6,229 nt of DNA, taken from the NCBI GenBank assembly GCA_030592605.1, contig JAUVIT010000122.1, positions 1 through 6,229 of the forward strand, given 5' to 3'. Positions within the stretch are counted from its first letter, which is position 1, and every line of letters starts with the position of its first letter. A program made the translations under genes and the position numbers. The notes beneath the pieces are model-generated. The model ran no database searches, was not told the origin of the DNA, and worked only from the letters and a program-made list of their open reading frames with translations. Shown here piece after piece: positions 1 through 6,229 of this stretch. The stretch is from Bacteroidota bacterium. GTDB lineage: Bacteria; Bacteroidota; Bacteroidia; Bacteroidales; GCA-2748055.

Positions 1-1
1 A

Positions 2-721
2 GGAACAGCCACATTCATGATTCTGGGTGACATTTGCACCCGCTCCTGTAAGTTTTGTGCGGTAAAGACAGGCAAACCCCTTCCAGTTGATGAAGAGGAA
101 GCCATGCGCCTGGCAAGTTCCATCCGGACCATGGGTATAAAGCATGCAGTCATTACTTCGGTGGACCGGGATGATCTTAAGGATAAGGGTGCCGGTTTCT
201 GGGCCCGTACTATCGGAATCCTGAAAGAGGAGTTACCAGGTTTGACCATGGAGACCCTGATTCCCGATTTTGATGCAATCCCCGAATTGGTGCAGATGGT
301 TATAGATGCAGCACCCGAAGTGATATCCCATAACCTGGAAACTGTTGAAAGACTGACTCCATTGGTAAGATCCAGGGCCAGGTACCACAGGAGCCTGGAG
401 GTGATCCGGATGATTGCACAATCGGAGGTGACCTCCAAATCGGGCATTATGCTGGGACTCGGTGAGACAGAGCATGAGATATTGCAAACCATGGACGATC
501 TACTGGAGAATGGTTGCGAGGTTCTTACTCTGGGCCAGTATCTGCAGCCCACAATGGATCATATGCCGGTGGAGGAGTATATACATCCCGATAAGTTTGA
601 CTACTACAGGGAGCAAGCCCTTTCAAAGGGTTTTAAGGCAGTTGAATCGAGTCCCCTGGTGCGCTCTTCCTACCATGCCGAAAAGCACGCTTCAATAAAG
701 AAAGGATTGGAAGATGCTTGA
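2..721 (+). CDS. lipA: Lipoyl synthase LipA, 5'-truncated by the window edge
   Basis: Radical SAM enzyme that inserts two sulphur atoms at C6 and C8 of octanoyl groups already attached to lipoyl carrier domains, in the cytoplasm. The frame is open to the window edge and reads GTATFMILGDICTRSCKFC, so the methionine at base 17 is internal and the true start lies upstream. About 239 codons are present; the family is usually near 290 or more, so the missing part should hold the N-terminal cysteine motif for the auxiliary [4Fe-4S] cluster that is the sulphur source. Counting from the first full codon, the radical SAM CxxxCxxC motif is C12, C16, C19. MLGLGETE (about 150-157), the LTLGQYLQPT block (about 175-184) and the C-terminal RSSYHA (221-226), which carries the serine ligand of the auxiliary cluster in known LipA, are all intact. 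The stop overlaps the start of lipB by 8 bases. Identification is very secure. Confidence 0.97.
   Translation, partial: GTATFMILGDICTRSCKFCAVKTGKPLPVDEEEAMRLASSIRTMGIKHAVITSVDRDDLKDKGAGFWARTIGILKEELPGLTMETLIPDFDAIPELVQMVIDAAPEVISHNLETVERLTPLVRSRARYHRSLEVIRMIAQSEVTSKSGIMLGLGETEHEILQTMDDLLENGCEVLTLGQYLQPTMDHMPVEEYIHPDKFDYYREQALSKGFKAVESSPLVRSSYHAEKHASIKKGLEDA
701..706 (+). promoter_or_regulatory. Shine-Dalgarno-like site for lipB
   Basis: AAAGGA lies inside the last codons of lipA, seven bases before the lipB ATG at 714. It supports that start over the internal ATG at 759, and with the 8-base overlap suggests translational coupling. If the host is a Bacteroidota, SD sites matter less there, so its functional weight is uncertain. 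Confidence 0.45.
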
Positions 722-1415
722 GAAGGAAAAGCAGATTCTTTTTGAGGACCTGGGGGTAATGGATTACCAGGAGGCATGGGATTACCAGGAGGAACGATTT
801 GATGCGCTTGTAGATTATAAACGAAATCCTGAAGGTAAATTACAACCTTCCCAATACCTCCTGTTTTGTGAACATCCCCATGTATATACCCTGGGGAAAA
901 GTGGTGATGAGCACAACCTCTTAATTCGGCAGGAGTTTTTAAAGAAGATCGAAGCCACCTATTATAAGACCAACCGGGGAGGAGATATTACCTATCATGG
1001 TCCGGGTCAGGTAGTGGGCTATCCCATTGTTGATCTTGAGTTTCTGGGAATCGGACTGAAACAGTATATCACCTTGCTTGAAAATGCCATAATTGAATTG
1101 CTGGATGGATACGGGATTGCGGCCACACATATGGAAGGGGCCACGGGTGTATGGCTGGATGTGGATCACCCGGTAAAGGCAAGAAAAATCTGTGCCATCG
1201 GAGTCAGATCGGGTCGATATGTAACCATGCATGGATTTGCCCTGAATGTGAACACCAACCTGGACTATTTCTCATATATTAATCCCTGTGGTTTTGAGAC
1301 CAAAGGGGTAAGTTCCATGGAGAAGGAGTTGGGGAGGCCCATGGACTTCATACAGATCAAGGAAGAGCTTCGGGCCATATTAATGCGAATGTTTCTATCT
1401 ACTCACCATAGGTAA
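714..1415 (+). CDS. lipB: Octanoyl-[acyl carrier protein]:protein N-octanoyltransferase LipB
   Basis: Transfers the octanoyl group from octanoyl-ACP to a specific lysine of lipoyl domains (2-oxoacid dehydrogenase E2 subunits, glycine cleavage H protein), giving the substrate that LipA then sulphurates. The protein is 233 residues, normal for the family. Seen directly: HPHVYTLG (54-61), the signature RGGDITYHGPGQ (88-99), the ARKICAIGV segment with the expected catalytic lysine K158, and NPCG with the expected catalytic cysteine C192, which forms the acyl-thioester in characterised LipB. All key residues are present, so it should be active. The ATG at 714 is preferred because an AAAGGA precedes it and the N-terminal ILFEDLGVMDYQEAW segment fits the family. 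It lies directly after lipA with an 8-base overlap, consistent with one transcript. It faces the minus-strand cysteine-cluster gene with 27 bases between the stop codons. Confidence 0.97.
   Translation: MLEKEKQILFEDLGVMDYQEAWDYQEERFDALVDYKRNPEGKLQPSQYLLFCEHPHVYTLGKSGDEHNLLIRQEFLKKIEATYYKTNRGGDITYHGPGQVVGYPIVDLEFLGIGLKQYITLLENAIIELLDGYGIAATHMEGATGVWLDVDHPVKARKICAIGVRSGRYVTMHGFALNVNTNLDYFSYINPCGFETKGVSSMEKELGRPMDFIQIKEELRAILMRMFLSTHHR
761..792 (+). repeat. Short direct repeat inside lipB (2 x 14 bp, period 18)
   Basis: The 14-mer GGATTACCAGGAGG occurs at 761-774 and again at 779-792, so the period is 18 bases or six codons. It encodes DYQEAW followed by DYQEER (residues 17-28). It is in frame and leaves the protein at normal length. 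It may be a small tandem duplication or simply codon coincidence in a helix where the family often has a similar sequence. Confidence 0.5.
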
Positions 1416-1442
1416 GGGTGAAGTGCAGACAGTTTTGCTGCG

Positions 1443-1694
1443 CTATGGCAAACCCTGTTCCAGTTTGCCAAGTAAGATCAGTGCTTCCTCCCTGGAAGTG
1501 CCACAGATTTCCGGGTCGGCTTTGAAATCATCGCATACCCTGGGTCTGTCTGACTGACCGTAAATCTTGCAGCTGTAATCTTCAGAAAGATGAATGCATG
1601 GTACTCCGCCTGGTTTTCCCTGCGGCATCCCCGGAATGGGAGATGAGATGGAAGGGGCGATACAGCATGCCCCGCAGTGTTCTCTGCATCGCAT
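1443..1694 (-). CDS. YkgJ-family cysteine-cluster protein, YeiW-like (UPF0153 type)
   Basis: Small 83-residue protein with eight cysteines: C3, C7, C10, C11, C33, C42, C54 and C64. The opening MRCREHCGACCIAPSIS, then PIPGMPQGKPGGVPC and RPRVCDDF, match my memory of the E. coli YeiW subgroup of the YkgJ family in both order and length. The family is annotated as a putative zinc- or iron-chelating domain; the actual function and metal are not established, and I assign none. There is no signal peptide or membrane segment, so it should be cytoplasmic. The ATG at 1694 is the only reasonable start: the frame meets a TAA at 1725-1727 with no other ATG, GTG or TTG between, and relatives begin just before the first cysteine. 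No SD site is visible; the gltBD terminator hairpin and its T-tract sit immediately before the ATG. It lies downstream of gltD on the same strand and may depend on read-through. Confidence 0.9.
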   Translation of the reverse strand: MRCREHCGACCIAPSISSPIPGMPQGKPGGVPCIHLSEDYSCKIYGQSDRPRVCDDFKADPEICGTSREEALILLGKLEQGLP

Positions 1695-1721
1695 AAAAAT
1701 GGGAGTGAATAATTCACTCCC
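1695..1721 (-). terminator. Rho-independent terminator after gltBD, abutting the next start codon
   Basis: Bases 1701-1721 form a perfect palindrome with 10-base arms (GGGAGTGAAT and ATTCACTCCC) around one central base. As RNA it folds to an 8-9 bp stem with a 3-5 base loop. On the minus strand it is followed directly by ATTTTT and then the ATG of the cysteine-cluster gene. On the plus strand no T-run follows, so it should terminate only leftward transcription, that is, gltBD. It begins about 65 bases after the gltD stop codon. Confidence 0.8.
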
Positions 1722-1786
1722 AAGTTACAAAGTTCTTACACAAATTCTACCACTATCCTTTGTTGGGGTAAGAAAGAAAATAAGTA

Positions 1787-3214
1787 TTACCGATTTCCTG
1801 ACAACAGGAATTCGTCTATCTTTTTGGCAGCCCTTCGTCCCGAAGCGATGGCATTAACCACCAGGCTGGCACCACTGGCTGCATCGCCAGCTGCAAAGAC
1901 CTTTTTTACATTGGTGACCATGGCGGGGTTTATGTCAATGTTCTTCCTGCTGTTTAGCGAAATACCCAGTTCAGTCAATATACCCTCATGAACAGGGTGC
2001 ACAAAACCCATGGCCAGCAGGATTAGCTCGGCCTCAATCTTTTCAGTAGAACCTGGAACCGACTTCATCTCGAAGCTTCCATTTAAACGTTCCCACTTTA
2101 CCTCCTCAAGCTCTGCATGAGTAACACGCTGCTGCATTCCCAGGAATCTCAGGGTGGAAAGACTCCATCTTCGTTCACATCCCTCTTCATGCGAAGTGGA
2201 GGTTTTCAGGGTCTTCGCAAAATATGGCCAGGGATTATCCCCGGCTCGCTGTTCCGGTGGCTTGGGAAGAATCTCTATCTGGCTTACACTTTTTGCCCCC
2301 TGACGAATGGCAGTTCCCACACAGTCGGAACCTGTGTCTCCCCCTCCGATAACAAGTACATGGCGATTCTCAGCAGTAATCCGGTTGTCATAGGCCACAT
2401 AGGCCCCTTCGTTGACCTTATTTTGCTGGGTCAGGTAGTCCATGGCAAAGTGAACACCATCCAGCTCTCTGCCATCGATATCCAGATCCCTGGGATGCAT
2501 AGCGCCAATAGCCAGACAGAGGGCGTCGTATTTCGCCATTATTTTTTTTCCTGAGATATCCTTTCCAATCTCCGTCTCGGTTTTCACCTCAATGCCTTCA
2601 GCCATCATTATCTTCAGCCTCCGGTCGATAGTGTGCTTGTTGAGCTTAAAATCAGGGATGCCGTAGCGCAATAGACCCCCGGCCTTCCTGTCCTTTTCAA
2701 AGAGGGTGACTGTATGGCCTGCTTTGTTCAGCTGGTCTGCTGCTGCCATTCCGGCCGGACCACTACCTATCACTGCCACCTTTTTCCCCGTTCTTATTTT
2801 AGGTGGATTGGGTTTGATGTAGCCTTCAGCAAAAGCTTTATCTACTATGGCAGCTTCATTTTCCCGGATGGTGACCGGATCTCCGTCTATATTCAATACG
2901 CAGGAGTGTTCACAGGGGGCCGGACAAATTCTTCCTGTAAATTCCGGAAAGTTATTGGTATGATGTAGCCTCTCACTGGCACCTCTCCAATCGCCCCGGT
3001 AGAGAAGATCGTTCCATTCGGGAATCAGATTGTCGACTGGGCAACCCCAGTGACAAAAAGGAATACCGCAATCCATGCACCTGGATGCCTGTAGTTGACG
3101 GTCCTCTGAATTAAGCACCTGTTCCACCTCCGAATAGTCGTCTGTGCGCTCATGAATCGGCCTGTTGCCGGCCGGTTTTTTCTTTATTTTTAAGAATCCT
3201 TTAGGATCACCCAT
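1787..3214 (-). CDS. gltD: Glutamate synthase (NADPH) small subunit GltD
   Basis: Electron-input subunit of glutamate synthase: it takes hydride from NAD(P)H onto FAD and passes electrons through iron-sulphur clusters to the FMN of GltB. It is 475 residues, normal length. The N-terminal ferredoxin-like domain has C46, C49, C54, C58 (CMDCGIPFCHWGCP) and C97, C101, C105 (CPAPCEHSC), matching the sites for two [4Fe-4S] clusters. The FAD-binding GSGPAG is at 150-155, AGGLLRYGIPDFKL at 178-191, the NAD(P)H-binding Rossmann motif GGGDTGSDC at 290-298, and the C-terminal FAD motif VFAAGDAASGASLVV at 439-453. The same scaffold serves related flavoproteins (PreT, NfnB/SudA type), but the gltB gene 14 bases upstream fixes the role. 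The ATG at 3214 has AAGGA three bases upstream and the opening MGDPKGFLKI is typical of GltD. Nucleotide specificity (NADPH versus NADH) is assumed from the family. Confidence 0.97.
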   Translation of the reverse strand: MGDPKGFLKIKKKPAGNRPIHERTDDYSEVEQVLNSEDRQLQASRCMDCGIPFCHWGCPVDNLIPEWNDLLYRGDWRGASERLHHTNNFPEFTGRICPAPCEHSCVLNIDGDPVTIRENEAAIVDKAFAEGYIKPNPPKIRTGKKVAVIGSGPAGMAAADQLNKAGHTVTLFEKDRKAGGLLRYGIPDFKLNKHTIDRRLKIMMAEGIEVKTETEIGKDISGKKIMAKYDALCLAIGAMHPRDLDIDGRELDGVHFAMDYLTQQNKVNEGAYVAYDNRITAENRHVLVIGGGDTGSDCVGTAIRQGAKSVSQIEILPKPPEQRAGDNPWPYFAKTLKTSTSHEEGCERRWSLSTLRFLGMQQRVTHAELEEVKWERLNGSFEMKSVPGSTEKIEAELILLAMGFVHPVHEGILTELGISLNSRKNIDINPAMVTNVKKVFAAGDAASGASLVVNAIASGRRAAKKIDEFLLSGNR

Positions 3215-3217
3215 TGT

Positions 3218-3227
3218 TCCTTCTTTT
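3218..3227 (-). promoter_or_regulatory. Shine-Dalgarno-like site for gltD
   Basis: On the minus strand the 14-base gltB-gltD gap reads as a purine-rich AAAAGAAGGA followed by ACA and the gltD ATG. The AAGGA core (3218-3222) is close to the start, with a three-base spacer. It supports the start at 3214 and, with the short gap, a gltBD operon without an internal promoter. Confidence 0.5.
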
Positions 3228-3228
3228 A

Positions 3229-6228
3229 TTAGTCGCTCATCATTTCCACATCCGTCTCAATGCTGGCCAGTTTCTTCTTGGTCTCTTCCAGTGCCATCTC
3301 AATGAGCACCTTTTTATACTCGTATGGAATCACTTTAATAAAGCGATCCATATAAGCATCCATATTGGTCAGTATCTTTTCTGCTACTTTGCTGCCAGTA
3401 TGTTCATAATGCGCGGAAATAAGATCCGAAAGCTCCTTCTTATCATTCAGGTCTTCCACCAGTGAAAGTTCCACCATTCCCATATTGCAGTAGTAGTCGA
3501 AATCGCCATCCTCATCAAGCACATAGGCCACTCCTCCACTCATTCCGGCTGCAAAGTTCCGTCCGGTCTTTCCAAGAACTACCACTCGTCCGCCTGTCAT
3601 GTATTCACAGCAATGATCGCCCACTCCTTCTACCACCGCAGTGGCTCCGCTGTTCCTGACAGCAAATCGCTCTCCTGCAACTCCGGAGATAAAAATCTCC
3701 CCACGGGTAGCTCCATAAAGTACCGTATTTCCAATGATGATATTCTTATCCGATTCAAAGGTGGAACCATCGGGAGGAACCACGATGATCCGGCCACCGG
3801 CCAGACCTTTTCCCAGATAGTCGTTGGTGTCACCCTCCAGGTAAAACTCCACACCGGGAACCAGGAAGGCTCCATAACTCTGTCCGGCCGATCCTGCAAA
3901 TCTCACCTTTAAGGTACCTTCAGGGAGTCCCACACCTCCATATTTGCTTGCTATGGTACCGGAAAGCATGGCTCCTGTGGTGCGATCGGTATTTTTTATG
4001 GACATATGGATGGTGATCGCTTCCTGGTTTTCAAGGGCAGGTAAGGCCTGTTCTATCAAATTGTGGTCAATAACTGTCTCAATTTTATGCTGCTGCTCTT
4101 CAGTCTGGTGCAGTGAATTCTTTTTTGCCGCGGGTAAGAAGGCTGTCAGATCGCTCAAATCCAGGTTATTAATCTTCCAATGATTAACCGATTGATCCCT
4201 GGTGAGAAGATCCGATCGGCCAACAAGCTCATTAAAGGTTCGGAAGCCAAGTTCAGCCATATGTTCGCGCACCTCCTCAGCCACAAAGCGGAAATAGTTC
4301 TCCACAAAGTCAGCTTTCCCCCGGAATCTCTTTCTTAATTCTTCATTCTGAGTGGCCACCCCTACAGGACAGGTATTCAGGTGGCATTTGCGCATCATCA
4401 CACAGCCCAACACCACCAGAGCACTGGTGGCAAAACCAAACTCCTCGGCACCCAGAAGGGCAGCCATGATTACATCTCTGCCAGTCTTCATCTGACCGTC
4501 AGCCTGAAGTACTACTTTGCGTCGCAGGTTATTCATTACCAGGGTCTGCTGCGTCTCGGCAAGTCCGATCTCCCAGGGCAATCCGGCATGCTTGATGGAG
4601 GAGGAGGGACTGGCCCCTGTACCCCCTTCGGCTCCGCTGATGGTAATAAGATCGGCCGATGCCTTGGCCACGCCTGCAGCAATGGTCCCCACACCTGTTT
4701 CTGATACAAGCTTTACCGAAATCTTTGCCCGGGGGTTCACATTCTTCAGGTCGAAGATTAGCTGTGCCAGGTCCTCAATGGAGTAGATATCGTGGTGGGG
4801 TGGAGGTGATATCAGGGTTATTCCGGGAATGGAATAGCGGGTCTTTGCGATAATCTTATCTACTTTATGTCCGGGAAGCTGGCCCCCTTCTCCTGGTTTG
4901 GCCCCCTGAGCCACCTTGATCTGGATTTCATCGGCATTTACCAGGTAGTGGGTAGTCACTCCAAAACGGCCACTGGCTACCTGTTTGATGGCACTTCGTC
5001 TCGAGTCACCATTTTCCAATGGTTCAAATCTTTCAGGATCCTCACCGCCTTCGCCCGTATTGCTTCTTCCACCTATGCGGTTCATGGCAATGGCCAGGGC
5101 TTCATGCGCCTCTTTGCTGATGGAGCCATAGGACATGGCACCTGTCACAAAGCGCTTCATGATATTCTCCACAGGCTCTACTTCGTCAAGGGGGATGGGA
5201 TTTCGCTTATAGCTGAGCAATCCCCTCAAAAAACTGGGACGTAAGGTTTCACAGTCCACCAGCATTGCATACTCCTTGTACTTCTGGTAATCGTTGTTTC
5301 TGGTGCTCCATTGGAGCAGGGCCACCGATTCCGGATTCCATGCATGGTGCTCCCCATATTTTCGGTAGGAATAGACTCCCTCTGTGAGCATCAAGGCGTG
5401 AACATCTTCTGTATAGGCCTTCCGGTGCGGAATCAGAGTTTCCTCGGCAATCTCCTCCAGTCCGATTCCCCCGATACGGCTTACGGTGCCTTCAAAATAT
5501 TTGTCAGTTACATCTGTATGGATTCCAATGGCTTCGAAGATCTGCGCAGATCGGTAAGACCTCAACGTGCTAATCCCCATTTTCGACAGGATCTTAAGAA
5601 GCCCCTTGTTCACCGCCTCAATGTAATTCTTCTGTGCCTTCTCGAAATCCTGCTGGATCACCCTGTTCTGCACCAGTTGCTCGATAACAGCAAAGCTCAT
5701 GTAGGGATTAATGATACTGGCCCCATATCCAAAGAGCAATGCAAAATGCATTACTTCGCGTGGTTCGGCCGACTCCACCACAATATCGATCTGCATCCGC
5801 TTACGCTTGTTGATCAGGTGGTGGTGTACCGCCGAGACAGCCAGCAGGGAAGGGATAGGTGCCAGGTTTTCGGTAATATCCCTGTCGGAGAGGATGATAT
5901 AATTATTGTTCTCATCCACGGCTTCTTCAGCCTGTCTGCAGATATCCTCCACAGCTTCCTCCAGTCCAGCAGCCCCACGGGAGGCATTGAAATGGATGGA
6001 TATCACCCGGTTGGAGAATCCTTTGTAGCGATGATTCTTTACCACCTGGAAATAGGTGTTGTTGATCACGGGACTCTTGAACTTGACCATCTTTACATGA
6101 TCCGGTGTCTCATCCAGAATGTTGGTCTGCAGCGATCCCAGATAGCCGGTCAGGGTCATTACCATCTCCTCCCGAATGGGATCTATGGCAGGATTGGTTA
6201 CCTGGGCGAAGAGCTGTTTAAAATAGTA
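3229..6228 (-). CDS. gltB: Glutamate synthase large subunit GltB, 5'-truncated by the window edge
   Basis: Large subunit of glutamate synthase, which joins glutamine-derived ammonia to 2-oxoglutarate on FMN to make glutamate. About 1,000 residues are present; full GltB is near 1,500, so the N-terminal glutamine amidotransferase domain with its catalytic cysteine is off-window. The methionine at 6165 is not the start: the frame continues upstream as LFAQVTNPAIDPIREE, a conserved internal GltB segment. Counting from the first codon in the window, the rest of the central domain spans about 1-330, and the FMN/synthase domain about 340-710 with GAMSYGSIS (363-371), the loop QGAKPGEGGQLPG (441-453), SPPPHHDIYS (474-483) and GAEGGTGASP (532-541). 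The [3Fe-4S] motif C-x5-C-x4-C is at C609, C615, C620. The C-terminal glycine-rich beta-helix (GXGXG) domain is about 730-915. No frameshift or missing key residue is seen. gltD follows after 14 bases. Confidence 0.97.
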   Translation of the reverse strand, partial: YYFKQLFAQVTNPAIDPIREEMVMTLTGYLGSLQTNILDETPDHVKMVKFKSPVINNTYFQVVKNHRYKGFSNRVISIHFNASRGAAGLEEAVEDICRQAEEAVDENNNYIILSDRDITENLAPIPSLLAVSAVHHHLINKRKRMQIDIVVESAEPREVMHFALLFGYGASIINPYMSFAVIEQLVQNRVIQQDFEKAQKNYIEAVNKGLLKILSKMGISTLRSYRSAQIFEAIGIHTDVTDKYFEGTVSRIGGIGLEEIAEETLIPHRKAYTEDVHALMLTEGVYSYRKYGEHHAWNPESVALLQWSTRNNDYQKYKEYAMLVDCETLRPSFLRGLLSYKRNPIPLDEVEPVENIMKRFVTGAMSYGSISKEAHEALAIAMNRIGGRSNTGEGGEDPERFEPLENGDSRRSAIKQVASGRFGVTTHYLVNADEIQIKVAQGAKPGEGGQLPGHKVDKIIAKTRYSIPGITLISPPPHHDIYSIEDLAQLIFDLKNVNPRAKISVKLVSETGVGTIAAGVAKASADLITISGAEGGTGASPSSSIKHAGLPWEIGLAETQQTLVMNNLRRKVVLQADGQMKTGRDVIMAALLGAEEFGFATSALVVLGCVMMRKCHLNTCPVGVATQNEELRKRFRGKADFVENYFRFVAEEVREHMAELGFRTFNELVGRSDLLTRDQSVNHWKINNLDLSDLTAFLPAAKKNSLHQTEEQQHKIETVIDHNLIEQALPALENQEAITIHMSIKNTDRTTGAMLSGTIASKYGGVGLPEGTLKVRFAGSAGQSYGAFLVPGVEFYLEGDTNDYLGKGLAGGRIIVVPPDGSTFESDKNIIIGNTVLYGATRGEIFISGVAGERFAVRNSGATAVVEGVGDHCCEYMTGGRVVVLGKTGRNFAAGMSGGVAYVLDEDGDFDYYCNMGMVELSLVEDLNDKKELSDLISAHYEHTGSKVAEKILTNMDAYMDRFIKVIPYEYKKVLIEMALEETKKKLASIETDVEMMSD

Positions 6229-6229
6229 A

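Noticed and set aside
1422..1444. Weak stem-loop between the convergent stop codons
   Set aside because: Seven pairs including a G-U, a nine-base loop and no T-tract do not make a credible terminator.
1478..1723. Alternative 81-codon minus-strand frame overlapping the cysteine-cluster gene
   Set aside because: The frame at 1443-1694 gives the full family cysteine pattern, while this one gives no known motif and starts inside the terminator palindrome.
1722..1786. Possible Bacteroidota-type promoter (TAnnTTTG) for the cysteine-cluster gene in the gltD downstream gap
   Set aside because: Near matches such as GAACTTTG and TAGAATTTG on the minus strand each miss the consensus by one position or in spacing, and no TTG lies at the expected distance upstream, so no promoter is called.
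1594..1857. Open frame of 87 codons on the plus strand across the gltD-small gene gap
   Set aside because: It is antisense to two recognised genes and crosses the terminator; no family resemblance.
2117..2554. Open frame of 145 codons on the plus strand opposite gltD
   Set aside because: It is antisense to well-conserved GltD motifs, has no recognisable family, and no independent start signal was seen.
4381..4704. Open frame of 107 codons on the plus strand opposite gltB, and several similar antisense frames between 3214 and 5902
   Set aside because: They lie fully opposite conserved GltB coding sequence, have no recognisable domain, and their composition reflects the opposite strand. They are shadows.
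17..6165. Methionines at 17 (lipA) and 6165 (gltB) as gene starts
   Set aside because: Both frames continue upstream to the window edges with conserved family sequence (GTATF for LipA, LFAQVTNPAIDPIREE for GltB), so these are internal residues of truncated genes.

Overview
The window is ordinary bacterial housekeeping DNA, densely coded, with five protein genes in two blocks that face each other. The plus-strand block is lipA (5' end cut by the window edge) followed by lipB. The minus-strand block, read from the right edge leftwards, is gltB (5' end cut by the window edge), gltD, a hairpin terminator, and a small cysteine-cluster gene of the YkgJ/YeiW type. No RNA gene, insertion sequence, CRISPR array, prophage or other mobile element was seen, and no gene-free stretch exceeds about 100 bases.

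The likely source is a member of the Bacteroidota. This is an inference from remembered family flavour: the LipB segment around HPHVYTLGKSGDE, the 475-residue GltD beginning MGDPKGFLKI, and the general look of GltB. No search could be run, and no rRNA or lineage-specific gene confirms it.

Region by region: 2-721 is lipoyl synthase and 714-1415 is octanoyltransferase, overlapping by 8 bases, so the two steps of endogenous lipoate assembly are made together. Bases 1416-1442 separate the convergent stop codons and hold no convincing terminator. Bases 1443-1694 (minus) encode an 83-residue protein with eight cysteines. Bases 1695-1786 lie downstream of gltD and carry a near-perfect palindrome with a T-tract that ends exactly at the small gene's ATG. 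Bases 1787-3214 (minus) are the glutamate synthase small subunit, and 3229-6228 (minus) are most of the large subunit.

How they work together: GltB and GltD form NADPH-type glutamate synthase, which makes glutamate from glutamine and 2-oxoglutarate. LipB and LipA place lipoate on the carrier domains of 2-oxoacid dehydrogenases and/or glycine cleavage H protein. Four of the five products either bind iron-sulphur clusters (LipA, GltB, GltD) or have a cysteine pattern suggesting metal binding (the small protein). I found no undescribed system. The most interesting detail is the terminator pressed against the start codon of the small cysteine-rich gene.
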